NCBI GenBank assembly: GCA_902786665.1
Contig: CADADN010000003.1
Coordinates: 62,001 to 126,000 of the forward strand
Origin: an uncultured Prevotellaceae bacterium
GTDB lineage: Bacteria > Bacteroidota > Bacteroidia > Bacteroidales > Bacteroidaceae
Reading direction: 5' to 3'
DNA length: 64,000 bases
In this document: positions 18,321 through 27,793 of the stretch, in pieces
Position numbering within the stretch: position 1 is the first letter of the stretch
Layout of the letters: each line of letters opens with the position of its first letter
The notes under the pieces: generated by a model
What the model was told of the DNA's origin: nothing
Database searches by the model: none
Seen by the model: only the letters and a program-made list of their open reading frames with translations
Position numbers and translations under genes: made by a program

Positions 18321-19055
18321 TTATTGTTCTGTCAATTTCCCTTCTTTGTTGAGGGCGCGCCACATGCATGAGCGGACTTCGGGGGTCATCTTCTCTATTT
18401 GGTCAAGGAGTTTCTTGATTTCATGGCGGTGGGAGGCATGCTCGTAGGGGCAGTGCTTCACTTGTTTCTGATATCCTCTTATCTGGGCGAAGGCTTGGAG
18501 GTCTTCCTCTTTTTCCATGCATAATGGCCGGATGATGGCGAGTGGCATCTTCCTCATTTTGAGAAAGGCAGGCATGGAACCGAACTGTCCTTGGTAGAAC
18601 AGACCCATCAGCGTGGTTTGGAGGATGTCGTCTTGATGGTGGCCGAGGGCGATTTTGTTGCAACCTAGTTCCTGGGCGACATTGAAGAGGATTTTTCTGC
18701 GATACCAACTGCAGAGAAAGCAGGGGGAACGTCGAGTGTCGGTTGACGGGTCGAACCGTGTTGTCTTGACATGCAAGGGGACTCCCAAGGATTGAGAGAA
18801 AGATTCCAGGTAGGAAATGTCGCTTTCGTATTCGATGTTGTCCATCCTGACGTGGATGGCTTCCAACTCAAAGCGGGGATGTTGTATCTTCTGTCTTTGG
18901 GAAAGAAGTTCCAACAAGCATAGGGAGTCTTTTCCTCCTGACAGTCCCACGAGGATGCGGTCGTCGTCGGAGATGAGGTCGTATGTGGCCATCGCCTTCA
19001 CCAAACGTTCCTTCAACCGCTTTTCTAGTAGCTGGCTTTCGTTAGGCTTCGGCAT
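18321..19055 (-). CDS. ttcA: TtcA-like tRNA 2-thiocytidine synthetase
   Basis: PP-loop ATPase that thiolates cytidine 32 of certain tRNAs using an oxygen-sensitive Fe-S cluster. PP-loop SGGKDS at residues 39-44. Cluster cysteines C112 and C115 (SPCFLCSWYRR) and the third at C202 (VKHCPYE) give the TtcA pattern. GHHQDD at 139-143 is the second conserved motif. At 244 aa it is a little shorter than the E. coli enzyme. It starts 3 bp after the stop of the DUF486 gene. Confidence 0.85.
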   Translation of the reverse strand: MPKPNESQLLEKRLKERLVKAMATYDLISDDDRILVGLSGGKDSLCLLELLSQRQKIQHPRFELEAIHVRMDNIEYESDISYLESFSQSLGVPLHVKTTRFDPSTDTRRSPCFLCSWYRRKILFNVAQELGCNKIALGHHQDDILQTTLMGLFYQGQFGSMPAFLKMRKMPLAIIRPLCMEKEEDLQAFAQIRGYQKQVKHCPYEHASHRHEIKKLLDQIEKMTPEVRSCMWRALNKEGKLTEQ

Positions 19056-19058
19056 GGG

Positions 19059-19427
19059 TTATTCCATGAATACCAAATACACGGCGCAGATGATGAGCAG
19101 GAACGCGAGGAAGTGATTCCAATTGAGATGTTGGCCTTGGAACATGATGTTGGCCAAGATGGCAAACACGATGATGCTGATGCATTCTTGCAACACTTTG
19201 AGTTGCACCAAATTGAATGGACCTCCGTTGCCGTTGAAACCCAAGCGGTTGGCGGGCACTTGACAGCAATATTCAAAAAAGGCGATGCCCCAGGAGAATG
19301 CAATGACAGCAATCAGGGGCCAGTCTTTGCTGGCTCCTGATTGTTGAAGTCTCAGATGCCCATACCAAGCGAGTGTCATGAACACGTTGCTGGTGATGAG
19401 CAGGATGATGGTGTAAAGGCCGTTCAT
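19059..19427 (-). CDS. DMT-superfamily small membrane protein (DUF486)
   Basis: 122-aa protein with four hydrophobic helices (about 4-22, 38-55, 75-95, 102-120), typical of the DUF486 branch of the drug/metabolite transporter superfamily. Conserved points are NVFMTLAWYGHL in helix 1 and the loop FFEYCCQVPANRLG. Substrate unknown. Its ATG overlaps the stop of the oxidoreductase gene in an ATGA junction (19424-19427), implying translational coupling. Confidence 0.85.
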   Translation of the reverse strand: MNGLYTIILLITSNVFMTLAWYGHLRLQQSGASKDWPLIAVIAFSWGIAFFEYCCQVPANRLGFNGNGGPFNLVQLKVLQECISIIVFAILANIMFQGQHLNWNHFLAFLLIICAVYLVFME

Positions 19428-21772
19428 TCCTTGTTGCTGAGTTGATCGTGCATGTTGGCTGCTGCGGCACGTCCGTCGCCCATGGCGAGGATGACGGTGG
19501 CACCACCGCGCACGATGTCGCCCCCGGCAAACAGGCCATGCCTCGACGATTGCATATGCTCATCCACTACGATCGTATTCTTCCTGCCCAGTTCCAGTCC
19601 TTCCACACTCTTGGGGACAAGGGGGTTGGGAGATACGCCGATGGCTACTATCACCTGGTCCACATCAATGGTCTTCTGCTCGCCGGTGGGCTCCGGACGG
19701 CGTCGGCCACTGGCATCGGGCTCGCCAAGGCGCATCACTTCCAATACGGCTTGCTTCACGGCACCGTTCTCGTCGCCGATGTAGGCGATGGGATTGTGCA
19801 ACGTGAGGAAGTCGATACCTTCTTCCTTGGCATGCTTCACCTCTTCAAAACGGGCGGGCATCTCGGCTTCGCTGCGACGATAGACCAATGTCACTTGGGC
19901 ACCAAGACGTTTGGCGGTGCGCACGGAGTCCATGGCGGTGTTGCCTCCACCTACCACCATGACGTTCTTAGCGGGGTTGATGGGGGTGTCGGTGGTGGGG
20001 TTGGCGGCGTCCATCAAGTTGACGCGGGTCAGGTATTCGTTGGACGACATGATGTTGATGAGGTTCTCGCCGGGAATACCCATGAAGTTGGGAAGGCCGG
20101 CGCCGGAGCCTACGAAGATGCCCTTGAAACCGTCGGCTTCCAATTCTTGGATGCTGATGGTCTTGCCGACGATGCAGTCGGTCTGGAAATGCACGCCCAT
20201 TTTGCGGAGGTTGTCAATTTCCACATCGACGATGTGGTTGGGAAGACGGAATTCGGGAATGCCGTATTTCAGCACGCCGCCAATCTCGTGGAGTGCCTCG
20301 AACACATATACGTCATAGCCCAGTTTCACCATGTCGCCGGCGAAACTCAGACCGGCGGGACCTGAACCGACAACGGCTATCTTGATGCCGTTGGAGGGGG
20401 CGATGTCGGGGATGCTCATGTTGCCGCTCTCACGCTCGAAGTCGGCGGCGAAACGCTCCAGGTAGCCGATGGCGACGGCTGGCTCGTTCATCTTCAAGTG
20501 GATGCACCTGGCCTCGCATTGCTTCTCTTGGGGACAGACGCGGCCGCAGACGGCGGGAAGTGCGGAGGTGTCTTTCAACACTTTGGCGGCGGCAAGGAAT
20601 TGCCCGCGCTCGATGTTCTTAACGAAGGAGGGGATGTTCACACCGACAGGACAGCCTTCCACACAGGTGGGCTTGGCACAGTCGAGGCAACGTTTCGCTT
20701 CGGTGAGGGCCATCTCCTTGGTGAGACCGGTGTTCACTTCTTCGAGGCGAGTGGTGGCGCGATAGACGGGGTCGAGTTCGGGCATCTTCACCCTTGGGAT
20801 GGCGGTGCGCTCTTTCGGCTTCATCTGCTTGCGCAGTGCCTGGCGCCACTCGGCGTTCCTGTCCGTGAGAATCTCGATGGTGTCGTTGGTCGGGTCGTCG
20901 TCCATCACCACGTCGGTGCTTTCAATGACGACGGACTCTTCTGAAGTGCCCATATGCTCTTCGAAATGCTCCAACTCTTCCTGCTCTGCACGTTTGAAGG
21001 TGCCCATGCGCTTGAACATCTCGTCCCAGTCGACCAGACTGCCGTCAAACTCTGGACCGTCAATGCAAACAAACTTGGTCTTGCCGCCGATGGTAAGACG
21101 GCAGGCACCACACATGCCGGTGCCGTCTACCATGATGGTGTTGAGTGACACGTCGGTGGGGATATTGTATTTCTGGGTGAGAAGGCAGCAGAATTTCATC
21201 ATGATGGGAGGGCCGATGGCAAACACCTTGTCGATATGCTCTTGGTTGATGAGTTTCTCGATGCCGATGGTGACGACGCCTTTCTCGCCATAACTGCCGT
21301 CGTCGGTCATGATGATGGTCTCGTCGCTGCTGGCCCTGACGGCGTCCTCAAGAATGATGAGGTCTTTGCTGCGGCCGGCGAGGACGCTGAGCACACGGTT
21401 GCCGGCGGCTTTCAATGCGCGGATGATGGGAAGCATCGGGGCTACGCCGACACCACCACCGGCGCATATCACCGTGCCGTAGTTCTCAATGTGGGTGGGA
21501 TTACCAAGTGGCCCCACCACGTCGGTTACATAGTCTCCTTCATTCAGGTTGCATAGTTTGATGGAGGAGAGACCTACTTTCTGCACGACGAGCGTGATGG
21601 TGCCTCTTGCAATGTCGGCATCGGCGATGGTGAGAGGCATGCGCTCGCCTTTCTTCCCTACGCGGACGATGACGAAATTACCGGCTTTGCGACTTTTCGC
21701 AATCAGTGGAGCTTCTATCTCAAAGAGAAACACTTTCTCGGAGAATTGCTCTTTCTTGATGATTTTGTTCAT
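19424..21772 (-). CDS. fused NfnA/NfnB-type ferredoxin:NADP oxidoreductase (PyrK-like plus GltD-like)
   Basis: 782-aa fusion, usually annotated as dihydroorotate dehydrogenase B NAD-binding subunit / NADPH-dependent glutamate synthase. Residues 1-250 are a ferredoxin-reductase-like FAD/NAD domain with a [2Fe-2S] motif, DGTGMCGACRLTIGG-(x)n-FVCIDGP. A linker (250-320) leads to a GltD-like part with two 4Fe-4S cysteine sets (CLDCAKPTCVEGCPVG and CGRVCPQEKQCEARC), the FAD fold VVGSGPAGLSFAG and the NADP fold VMVVGGGNTAMDS. By analogy with NfnAB it may couple ferredoxin, NADH and NADPH pools, giving NADPH for anaerobic metabolism. No large glutamate-synthase subunit is nearby, which favours the Nfn reading. 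Confidence 0.88.
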   Translation of the reverse strand: MNKIIKKEQFSEKVFLFEIEAPLIAKSRKAGNFVIVRVGKKGERMPLTIADADIARGTITLVVQKVGLSSIKLCNLNEGDYVTDVVGPLGNPTHIENYGTVICAGGGVGVAPMLPIIRALKAAGNRVLSVLAGRSKDLIILEDAVRASSDETIIMTDDGSYGEKGVVTIGIEKLINQEHIDKVFAIGPPIMMKFCCLLTQKYNIPTDVSLNTIMVDGTGMCGACRLTIGGKTKFVCIDGPEFDGSLVDWDEMFKRMGTFKRAEQEELEHFEEHMGTSEESVVIESTDVVMDDDPTNDTIEILTDRNAEWRQALRKQMKPKERTAIPRVKMPELDPVYRATTRLEEVNTGLTKEMALTEAKRCLDCAKPTCVEGCPVGVNIPSFVKNIERGQFLAAAKVLKDTSALPAVCGRVCPQEKQCEARCIHLKMNEPAVAIGYLERFAADFERESGNMSIPDIAPSNGIKIAVVGSGPAGLSFAGDMVKLGYDVYVFEALHEIGGVLKYGIPEFRLPNHIVDVEIDNLRKMGVHFQTDCIVGKTISIQELEADGFKGIFVGSGAGLPNFMGIPGENLINIMSSNEYLTRVNLMDAANPTTDTPINPAKNVMVVGGGNTAMDSVRTAKRLGAQVTLVYRRSEAEMPARFEEVKHAKEEGIDFLTLHNPIAYIGDENGAVKQAVLEVMRLGEPDASGRRRPEPTGEQKTIDVDQVIVAIGVSPNPLVPKSVEGLELGRKNTIVVDEHMQSSRHGLFAGGDIVRGGATVILAMGDGRAAAANMHDQLSNKE

Positions 21773-21790
21773 TATGGTTGATGTTTTGCT

Positions 21791-21850
21791 AGATTTCCTA
21801 GTGTTTCTGGTTTTCCTAGTTCCCCTAGTTTTCCTGGTCTTTCTGGAAAT
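21791..21850 (+). repeat. degenerate CCTAGT/TTTCTGG array
   Basis: About six imperfect 9-10-bp units (TTTCCTAGTG, TTTCTGGTTT, TCCTAGTTCC and similar) fill the gap between serS and the Nfn-like gene. Both genes are on the minus strand, yet the pyrimidine-rich strand is the + strand as in the other arrays. Confidence 0.7.
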
Positions 21851-21879
21851 ACCAGGACTTCTAGTAAGGCGAGGGATTC

Positions 21880-23172
21880 TTATTCAAAGTTGTTGTCGTC
21901 GAGCATTTCGAAACCGCAATAGGGGACGAGGACCTTGGGCACGCGGATGCCGTCGGGGGTCTGGTTGTTCTCCATAATGGCGGCAACGATGCGTGGAAGG
22001 GCAAGGGCCGAACCGTTGAGGGTGTGGCAGAGTTCGATTTTTTTGCTTTCGGAACGACGGAAGCGGCATTTCAAACGGTTGGCTTGGTAGCTCTCGAAGT
22101 TGGAAACCGAGGAGACTTCCAGCCAACGTTGCTGGGCGGCACTCCATATCTCAAAGTCATAACAAAGGGAAGAGGTGAAACTCATGTCGCCACCACAGAG
22201 CCTGAGGATGTGGTAGGGTTGCTCCAACTTCTTCATCAAGCCTTCCACATGGGCAAGCATCTCGTCAAGGCTTTCATAGGAATGTTCTGGCTTGTCGATG
22301 CGAACGATTTCCACCTTGTCGAACTGATGGAGGCGGTTGAGGCCGCGAACGTCCTTGCCGTAACTGCCGGCTTCGCGACGGAAGCAACCGGAATAGGCGC
22401 AGCGCTTGATGGGCAGTTGGCTCTCGTCAAGGATCACGTCTCGGAAGATGTTGGTAACAGGTACTTCGGCTGTGGGGATGAGGTAGAGGTTGTCAAGGTT
22501 GCAGTGGTACATCTGGCCCTCCTTGTCGGGCAACTGACCTGTGCCATAGCCGGATGCTTCGTTGACAACGTATGGAGGTTGTACCTCCAGATAGCCGCTC
22601 TTGCGGGCCTCGTCGAGGAAGAAGGCCTCTAGAGCGCGTTGGAAACGGGCCATCTTGCCGATGTAAACAGGAAAACCGCTGCCGGTGATCTTCACGCCGA
22701 GGTCGAAATCGATGAGGTTGTATTTCTTGCAAAGATCCCAATGGCAGAGGGCGTCGGATGGGAGGACGGGCTTCTCGCCGCCTTCCTTCACCACGACGTT
22801 GCTGCTGGCGTCTCTTCCTTCGGGGACGGACTCGTGGGGGATGTTGGGGATGGTGCAAAGGAAGGCGTTCAACTCCTTCTCTGCCTGGGCCATAACCTCT
22901 TGTAATTCCTTGTCACGCGACTTGAGTTGAGCAACTTCAAGCTTGGCTTGTTCGGCTTCCTCGCGATTCCCTTGTTTCATCAAGGCGCCTATGCGTGATG
23001 CCATTTGCTTGGCTTGCTGCTTGGTACTGTCGAGCTCACGCTGGGCCTCGCGCCTGCGTTTGTCGATGGCAAGGGCTTTCTCCACAGCTTCTCGGGCTCC
23101 TTCGAAATGTTTCTTCTCAAGACCTTTTACCACTCTCTCGGTCTCTTCGCTGATAAGTTTTAGTGTAAGCAT
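21880..23172 (-). CDS. serS: seryl-tRNA synthetase
   Basis: Charges tRNA-Ser (and tRNA-Sec where present) with serine. 430 aa, the same length as the E. coli enzyme. Residues 1-100 form the long antiparallel coiled-coil arm (EAVEKALAIDKRRREAQRELDSTKQQAKQ). The class II core follows, with motif 2 FRREAGSYGKDVRGLNRLHQFDKVE near 265-290 and motif 3 LNGSALALPRIVAAIMENNQ near 387-406. A promoter lies about 60 bp upstream. It appears to head the minus-strand block running down to the 605-aa gene. Confidence 0.97.
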   Translation of the reverse strand: MLTLKLISEETERVVKGLEKKHFEGAREAVEKALAIDKRRREAQRELDSTKQQAKQMASRIGALMKQGNREEAEQAKLEVAQLKSRDKELQEVMAQAEKELNAFLCTIPNIPHESVPEGRDASSNVVVKEGGEKPVLPSDALCHWDLCKKYNLIDFDLGVKITGSGFPVYIGKMARFQRALEAFFLDEARKSGYLEVQPPYVVNEASGYGTGQLPDKEGQMYHCNLDNLYLIPTAEVPVTNIFRDVILDESQLPIKRCAYSGCFRREAGSYGKDVRGLNRLHQFDKVEIVRIDKPEHSYESLDEMLAHVEGLMKKLEQPYHILRLCGGDMSFTSSLCYDFEIWSAAQQRWLEVSSVSNFESYQANRLKCRFRRSESKKIELCHTLNGSALALPRIVAAIMENNQTPDGIRVPKVLVPYCGFEMLDDNNFE

Positions 23173-23229
23173 ATCTTTATAACCTAATTATGAATTGATT
23201 CCAAAAACACCAAAAATGATTTCAAACTG

Positions 23230-23262
23230 CAAAATTACATCAATTTCCACAAACACCCAAAA
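23230..23262 (-). promoter_or_regulatory. promoter of serS
   Basis: Minus strand: TTTTGG (23262-23257), 19-bp spacer, TAATTTTG (23237-23230). The spacing matches the best promoters in the window. About 57 bp of leader follows to the serS ATG. Confidence 0.7.
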
Positions 23263-23366
23263 TAATATAAGGTTAATTGCATGAACTCACTTGAAAAGAA
23301 TGACTAGATTAAAAACTCGCACGTTGTACTTGCAAAAAGTATCTGTCATCCTATATGAAAGCAGAA

Positions 23367-23390
23367 ATCCCATCTCCGAGGAGATGGGAT
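23367..23390 (-). terminator. terminator of rplU-rpmA
   Basis: Perfect 10-bp stem ATCCCATCTC/GAGATGGGAT with a 4-nt loop. Read on the minus strand it is followed by a T-rich tail (TTTCTGCTTTC). It lies 35 bp beyond the rpmA stop. Confidence 0.75.
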
Positions 23391-23424
23391 GCTGTTGTTT
23401 GTTTGGAATAGTTTACTTGTTTGA

Positions 23425-23682
23425 TTAGGCTTCGGGGATGACCGATACCACGCTCTTGTTGCGAGCACCTTTGTGGAAATTCACCACACCGTCTGTCAAT
23501 GCATAGAGGGTGTCATCCTTGCCGATACCAACATTTGCACCGGGGTTGTGCTTGGTGCCACGCTGGCGAACAATGATGTTGCCGGCGATCACTTTTTGAC
23601 CACCCCAGATCTTCACGCCGAGTCGTTTTGATTCTGACTCGCGGCCGTTCTTAGAACTACCTACACCTTTTTTATGTGCCAT
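23425..23682 (-). CDS. rpmA: 50S ribosomal protein L27
   Basis: 85-aa L27, which reaches the peptidyl-transferase centre through its N-terminus. [29 protein letters not shown] is the conserved N-terminal region, without the cleavable extension found in Firmicutes. It lies 19 bp after rplU in the usual L21-L27 operon. Confidence 0.98.
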   Translation of the reverse strand: MAHKKGVGSSKNGRESESKRLGVKIWGGQKVIAGNIIVRQRGTKHNPGANVGIGKDDTLYALTDGVVNFHKGARNKSVVSVIPEA

Positions 23683-23701
23683 TTCTTGGTTCTCCTACGT
23701 T

Positions 23702-24019
23702 TTAGCCGATGATTGATTTGATTTCTACTTGTGTGAACTGGGCGCGATGGCCGTTCTTCTTGCGAGAGTCCTTGCGACGCTTCATCTTGAACACGATTAC
23801 CTTGTCGCCCTTTACCAGTGGATTGACCACTTCACATACTACTTTCGCACCCTCGATCGTTGGGGTGCCTACGGTCACGGCTCCCTCATTGTCCAAAAGG
23901 AGCACTTTCTCAAACTCAACAGACTGGCCTTCTTCCACGTCTTTCATGTGGTGAACGAACAATTTCTTTCCTTGTTCGGCCTTGAACTGTTGACCCATGA
24001 TTTCTACAATTGCGTACAT
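23702..24019 (-). CDS. rplU: 50S ribosomal protein L21
   Basis: 105 aa, normal length. [25 protein letters not shown] and the C-terminal [26 protein letters not shown] are diagnostic. First gene of the rplU-rpmA transcript, behind a GC-rich leader. Confidence 0.98.
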   Translation of the reverse strand: MYAIVEIMGQQFKAEQGKKLFVHHMKDVEEGQSVEFEKVLLLDNEGAVTVGTPTIEGAKVVCEVVNPLVKGDKVIVFKMKRRKDSRKKNGHRAQFTQVEIKSIIG

Positions 24020-24110
24020 TATTTATTGTATAACAGGTTGTTCCGCAAGGCGGACAGCACCGCGCCGCCACTTGTTAGAGCCTCCACGGAGTAAATCGGA
24101 TGCAAAATTA
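24020..24110 (-). promoter_or_regulatory. rplU promoter and structured leader
   Basis: The minus-strand -7 box TAATTTTG (24110-24103) is followed by an 83-nt leader. The leader contains a GC-rich pairing, GGCGG with CCGCC, nested inside AACAAG...CTTGTT-like arms. That GC content is out of character for an intergenic stretch here. It is a candidate L21 autoregulatory leader. From 24111 to 24292, upstream, I see no other feature. Confidence 0.45.
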
Positions 24111-24292
24111 CTACTTTTTCTCCTAATAATCAGCCCAATTCATACCTATTTTTGATTTTTTAACAATACGCGGTGTCCCATTTTTCTGTCCCGGTGCCGC
24201 AAGTGCACCTACGTTCCCTGCGGATGCAACAATAGTCACACCGTCATCCCGTTCTCAGTGAGCTCCGGTTGTGCCGGTGCCTCTCCTTGTCT

Positions 24293-26689
24293 TCATTTCA
24301 CCACAATGCTTGTTTGTGCCGACAACGTGGCGTCTTTCTTGTCTCTCACCTTGAGCGTGAGCGTTCCCTTTTCCTTTGCTGCTTGCACAACAACAACGAG
24401 TTGACCGTTGAAGAGGCGCATGGTGGGCGACGTGAATGGCTCCAATGATGTGGCGTCCCCGTTGCAGGCTGCCTTGAAACTCCCTGCTCCCTCCACCTCG
24501 AACTCCAATTGGTTGTCGGCGAAAGGTATGAGCGTGCCGTCCTTGTCGGTCAAACTCACCGTGACGAAGCAAAGGTCGGTGCCGTCGGCGGAGAGGCTCT
24601 CGCGCTCACATTCAAGTTTGAATGTGGCTGCTTTCCCTGCTGTCTTGATGGTTTTCTCACCAACGGCTTTCCCCTGGTTGTCATACACCACAACACGTAA
24701 TTCCCCAGGTTGGTATTTCACGTCGTTCCACCTCAGGCGGTATCTGTCGAGACGTGACGACACGTCCTTGAAGAGGCGTCCTTGGCTCTGACCGTTGACG
24801 AACAACTCGGCCGAGGGACAGTCGGTGTAACAATACACAGGAGTGGTTTTTCCTTTACGCTCGGGCCAAGTCCAATGGGGGAGGAGATGGATGGTGTGAT
24901 CCTTCTTGTTCCACTTGCTGCGGTAGAGGTAGTAGCGGTCCTTGGGAAGTCCGGCAAGGTCGCAGATGCCGAAATAACTGCTTCTTGAAGGCCAATATTC
25001 GTCATAGGGTGTCGGCTCGCCAAGATAGTCGTATCCTGTCCATACAAACTCACCGATGACCCACGGGAAATCATCTTGCATGCGCCAGTCATCGTCGGGA
25101 AGGTTGCTCCACGAACAATACTCAGTGTCGTAACTCGAGCATTGTCCGTCTGGATAGACTGCGTGGTTGGAAACCTCGACGGGGAACTTGTAAACCCCTC
25201 TTGAACTGACCGTTGAGGCGGTCTCGGAGCCTAAGAGGAATCCTTGTGGCAACTGTTTGATGTTGTTCTCGTATTTGTGAACACGATAGTTGAATCCAGG
25301 AACGTCCATCACTTGTGCGAATCCTGACTTCAAGGCTTGTTCTGCACGGTCCATGCCTTGGGTGACAGGGCGGGAGGGGTCGAGTTGATGACAGAGGTCT
25401 TGCAGGTGGCGGGATATCTCGCGACCTTCTTCGCTCCACTGTTCGGGAATCTCGTTGCCTATGCTCCACATGATGATGGAGGGGTGGTTGCGGTGGTTGA
25501 GCACTAGGTTCTCGATGTCACGGTCGGCCCATTCCTTGAAAAAGCGTGCATAACCGTTCTTGCATTTGGGATAAATCCACATGTCAAAGCTTTCTGCCAT
25601 CACCATCATACCCAGGGAGTCGCACACTTCCATCTGAAGGGTGGAGGGCATGTTATGGGCGGTTCGTATGGCATCACAACCCATCTCTTTCATCATCTTC
25701 ACCTGTCGGATGAGAGCGGCTTTGTTGACTGCAGCACCTAAGGGACCAAGGTCGTGGTGCAGGCAGACTCCCTTGATTTTTCTTGTTACGCCGTTGAGGG
25801 CGAATCCTTTCTCCTTGTCGACCGTGACGGTGCGAATACCCACCTTGACGCTTTTCTGGTCTACCAATCGCAGGTCGCGGAAAAGCTTGACCTCGAGCGT
25901 ATAAAGATAAGGCGTCTCTGGCGACCACAACTGTGGGTTGTTCACGTGCATCACGTCCTTGTGGCATCCTTTGGCATCCAACGGGGAGTGGACGGAGGCA
26001 ACGGTGGCACCTTTCGCATCGCGAAGGGAGATGTCCATGGCCACCGTACCGGTGACGATGTCGCCGATGGTGCCGGCCTCAACTACAAGTTCTGCCTTCT
26101 TGCCTTCGATTTTGACGGTACGGAAATAAATGGACCAGTCGTCAATCATTGCATCACCACCTAGGATGAGTTTGACTGGACGGTAAAGACCGCCGCCGGG
26201 ATACCAACGGCTGCTCTCTTCTATGTTGCTCAGGCTCACTTCTATGCTGTTGGAGCCTTCCTTGAGGAAGGGGGCGGCGTCAATGCGGAAGGCGTTGTAT
26301 CCGTATTTCCAATAACCTGCTACCTGGCCGTTGATGTAAACCGTCGGTTCGCTCATCGCACCGTCGAAGACAAGAATGGCCGACTGGGGCTTTTCCTTTA
26401 GGTCGACAGTGGTACGGTAGTACCCTTTGCCTATCCATGGAAGGGCGCCCGAACGCCCGGACTTCTCCGTCTTCTCTTTCTCTCCGTTTTGCTCGATGGC
26501 CACAGTTTGCAAGTCCCATTTCTTGTCGAAAGGACCGCTGATGGCCCAGTCGTGAGGGACTGTTACTGTCGTCCACTCTACGCTGTCGCGGGAGAACAGC
26601 CACCCGTCTGACAAGGTGGTCTCCTGGCGCTGGGCAAACGAGACAAGTGGTAAAAGCATCAAAAACAAGGTGAAAAACTTTTCTCTCAT
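24293..26689 (-). CDS. exported GH2 glycosidase (beta-galactosidase-like)
   Basis: 798-aa periplasmic or surface glycosidase that removes non-reducing beta-sugars, probably galactose. Signal peptide 1-19. The sugar-binding jelly roll (about 20-190) contains VPHDWAISGPF and WYPGGGLYRPV, the immunoglobulin-like domain follows, then a TIM barrel with the acid/base at about E413 (MWSIGNEIPEQ) and the nucleophile at about E547 (WVIGEFVWTGYDYLGEP). C-terminal beta domains follow from about 610. A minus-strand TACCTTTG at 26718-26725 is the probable -7 box. It stands alone, with no SusC/SusD genes beside it, so exact specificity (galactosidase, glucuronidase, mannosidase) is not settled. Confidence 0.88.
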   Translation of the reverse strand: MREKFFTLFLMLLPLVSFAQRQETTLSDGWLFSRDSVEWTTVTVPHDWAISGPFDKKWDLQTVAIEQNGEKEKTEKSGRSGALPWIGKGYYRTTVDLKEKPQSAILVFDGAMSEPTVYINGQVAGYWKYGYNAFRIDAAPFLKEGSNSIEVSLSNIEESSRWYPGGGLYRPVKLILGGDAMIDDWSIYFRTVKIEGKKAELVVEAGTIGDIVTGTVAMDISLRDAKGATVASVHSPLDAKGCHKDVMHVNNPQLWSPETPYLYTLEVKLFRDLRLVDQKSVKVGIRTVTVDKEKGFALNGVTRKIKGVCLHHDLGPLGAAVNKAALIRQVKMMKEMGCDAIRTAHNMPSTLQMEVCDSLGMMVMAESFDMWIYPKCKNGYARFFKEWADRDIENLVLNHRNHPSIIMWSIGNEIPEQWSEEGREISRHLQDLCHQLDPSRPVTQGMDRAEQALKSGFAQVMDVPGFNYRVHKYENNIKQLPQGFLLGSETASTVSSRGVYKFPVEVSNHAVYPDGQCSSYDTEYCSWSNLPDDDWRMQDDFPWVIGEFVWTGYDYLGEPTPYDEYWPSRSSYFGICDLAGLPKDRYYLYRSKWNKKDHTIHLLPHWTWPERKGKTTPVYCYTDCPSAELFVNGQSQGRLFKDVSSRLDRYRLRWNDVKYQPGELRVVVYDNQGKAVGEKTIKTAGKAATFKLECERESLSADGTDLCFVTVSLTDKDGTLIPFADNQLEFEVEGAGSFKAACNGDATSLEPFTSPTMRLFNGQLVVVVQAAKEKGTLTLKVRDKKDATLSAQTSIVVK

Positions 26690-26843
26690 AATTCTATAGG
26701 CTTTTAGGTTTGCATGGCAAAGGTAACATTTTTCTTCATATCTTTAGCACTAAATGACAGAAAAATGCATCTTGTCTGTTCCAATATCCTCTTTAAAAAA
26801 ACAAAAAGCTCTGTTTTTGCTTCTGTTTTTATGAAAAAAACAC

Positions 26844-26851
26844 TAATTTTG
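26844..26851 (+). promoter_or_regulatory. -7 box upstream of the SpoU methyltransferase
   Basis: TAATTTTG followed by a 49-nt leader to the ATG at 26901. A short frame from 26714 crosses this promoter and is not treated as a gene. The -33 element is weak (TTCTG). Confidence 0.5.
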
Positions 26852-26900
26852 CATCCCATAGCTGAAAAGGCTTTGAGGAAACCGCTACATCCATATCCTT

Positions 26901-27719
26901 ATGTCTGAAAACATCATCACCAGCACGCAGAATCCGAAGGTCAGGCTCCTTCTCGCACTACAACAAAAATCTTCCGAGCGTCGAGCAAGGGAGTTGTTCG
27001 TCGTGGAGGGGGTGCGTGAAGTTTCCCATTGCCTTGCTGCAGGCTTCGCTGTGGAGACGCTCTTTTATTGTCCGGATTTAATGGCTGATGACAACGAGGC
27101 TTATGGCCTCCTCGATGGGATTCCTGTGTTCCGTCGCTTTAAAGTCACTCCTGAGGTTTATTCAAAAATGGCTTATCGTGGAGGAACAGAGGGGGTTATG
27201 GCTGAAGTGAGGCCCAAAAGGCTATCTCTCGGCGATTTGTCTTTGGGTGTATCCCCACTTGTCGTGGTGCTTGAAAGCGTGGAAAAACCGGGCAACCTGG
27301 GGGCGGTGTTGAGAAGTGCAGATGCTGCGAAAGCTGATGCAGTCATTGTCTGCGACCCACTCACTGACATCTACAACCCCAACCTCATACGCAGTTCACT
27401 GGGGGCTGTTTTCACCGTACCTTGCGTGGCATGCACCTCGGAAGAATGTATCCAATTCCTCAAAGAGAAGAATGTCAGGATTCTAACTGCGCAATTGCAA
27501 GACTCGCATCTGTATTATGATACTGATATGACAACCGCTACAGCACTGGTCATGGGAAAAGAGTCGACAGGGCTTTCCGAACAATGGAGGAGGGTGGCGG
27601 ATGCTCATATACGCATACCGATGATGGGAAGGCTGGACTCTCTTAATGTGTCGGTGAGCACTGCTATACTGCTCTTCGAGGCGGTCAGACAAAGACTTTC
27701 TCACGTCGCTAATGAGTAA
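26901..27719 (+). CDS. SpoU/TrmH-family RNA 2'-O-methyltransferase
   Basis: SPOUT-fold enzyme using SAM to methylate a ribose 2'-hydroxyl in rRNA or tRNA. 272 aa: an N-terminal L30e-like substrate domain (ITSTQNPKVRLLLALQQKSSERRARELFVVEGVREV, 5-40), then the knotted domain with motif 1 ESVEKPGNLGAVLRSADA, motif 2 LVMGKESTGLSEQWR, and motif 3 IPMMGRLDSLNVSVSTAILLFEAVRQR. It resembles RlmB/TsnR-type proteins; the exact target nucleotide cannot be read from sequence. Confidence 0.9.
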   Translation: MSENIITSTQNPKVRLLLALQQKSSERRARELFVVEGVREVSHCLAAGFAVETLFYCPDLMADDNEAYGLLDGIPVFRRFKVTPEVYSKMAYRGGTEGVMAEVRPKRLSLGDLSLGVSPLVVVLESVEKPGNLGAVLRSADAAKADAVIVCDPLTDIYNPNLIRSSLGAVFTVPCVACTSEECIQFLKEKNVRILTAQLQDSHLYYDTDMTTATALVMGKESTGLSEQWRRVADAHIRIPMMGRLDSLNVSVSTAILLFEAVRQRLSHVANE

Positions 27720-27730
27720 AAAGAAAAATA

Positions 27731-27764
27731 TTTTTGGCTTTTCACATGTTTATTCGTACTTTTA
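27731..27764 (+). promoter_or_regulatory. promoter for the salvage operon
   Basis: TTTTTGG (27731-27737), 19-bp spacer, TACTTTTA (27757-27764). The spacing is ideal, but the -7 box lacks the final G. It would drive the small membrane protein and the AmgK-RapZ gene. Confidence 0.55.
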
Positions 27765-27793
27765 CACCCGATTTCTAAAAAACTCGTATCATC

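Noticed and set aside
19424-21772. A genuine glutamate synthase small subunit
   Set aside because: The fused PyrK-like domain and absence of a large subunit nearby fit an Nfn-type oxidoreductase better.
26714-26908. Possible 64-aa gene upstream of the SpoU methyltransferase
   Set aside because: It crosses the -7 box of that gene and has low-complexity composition with no family resemblance.
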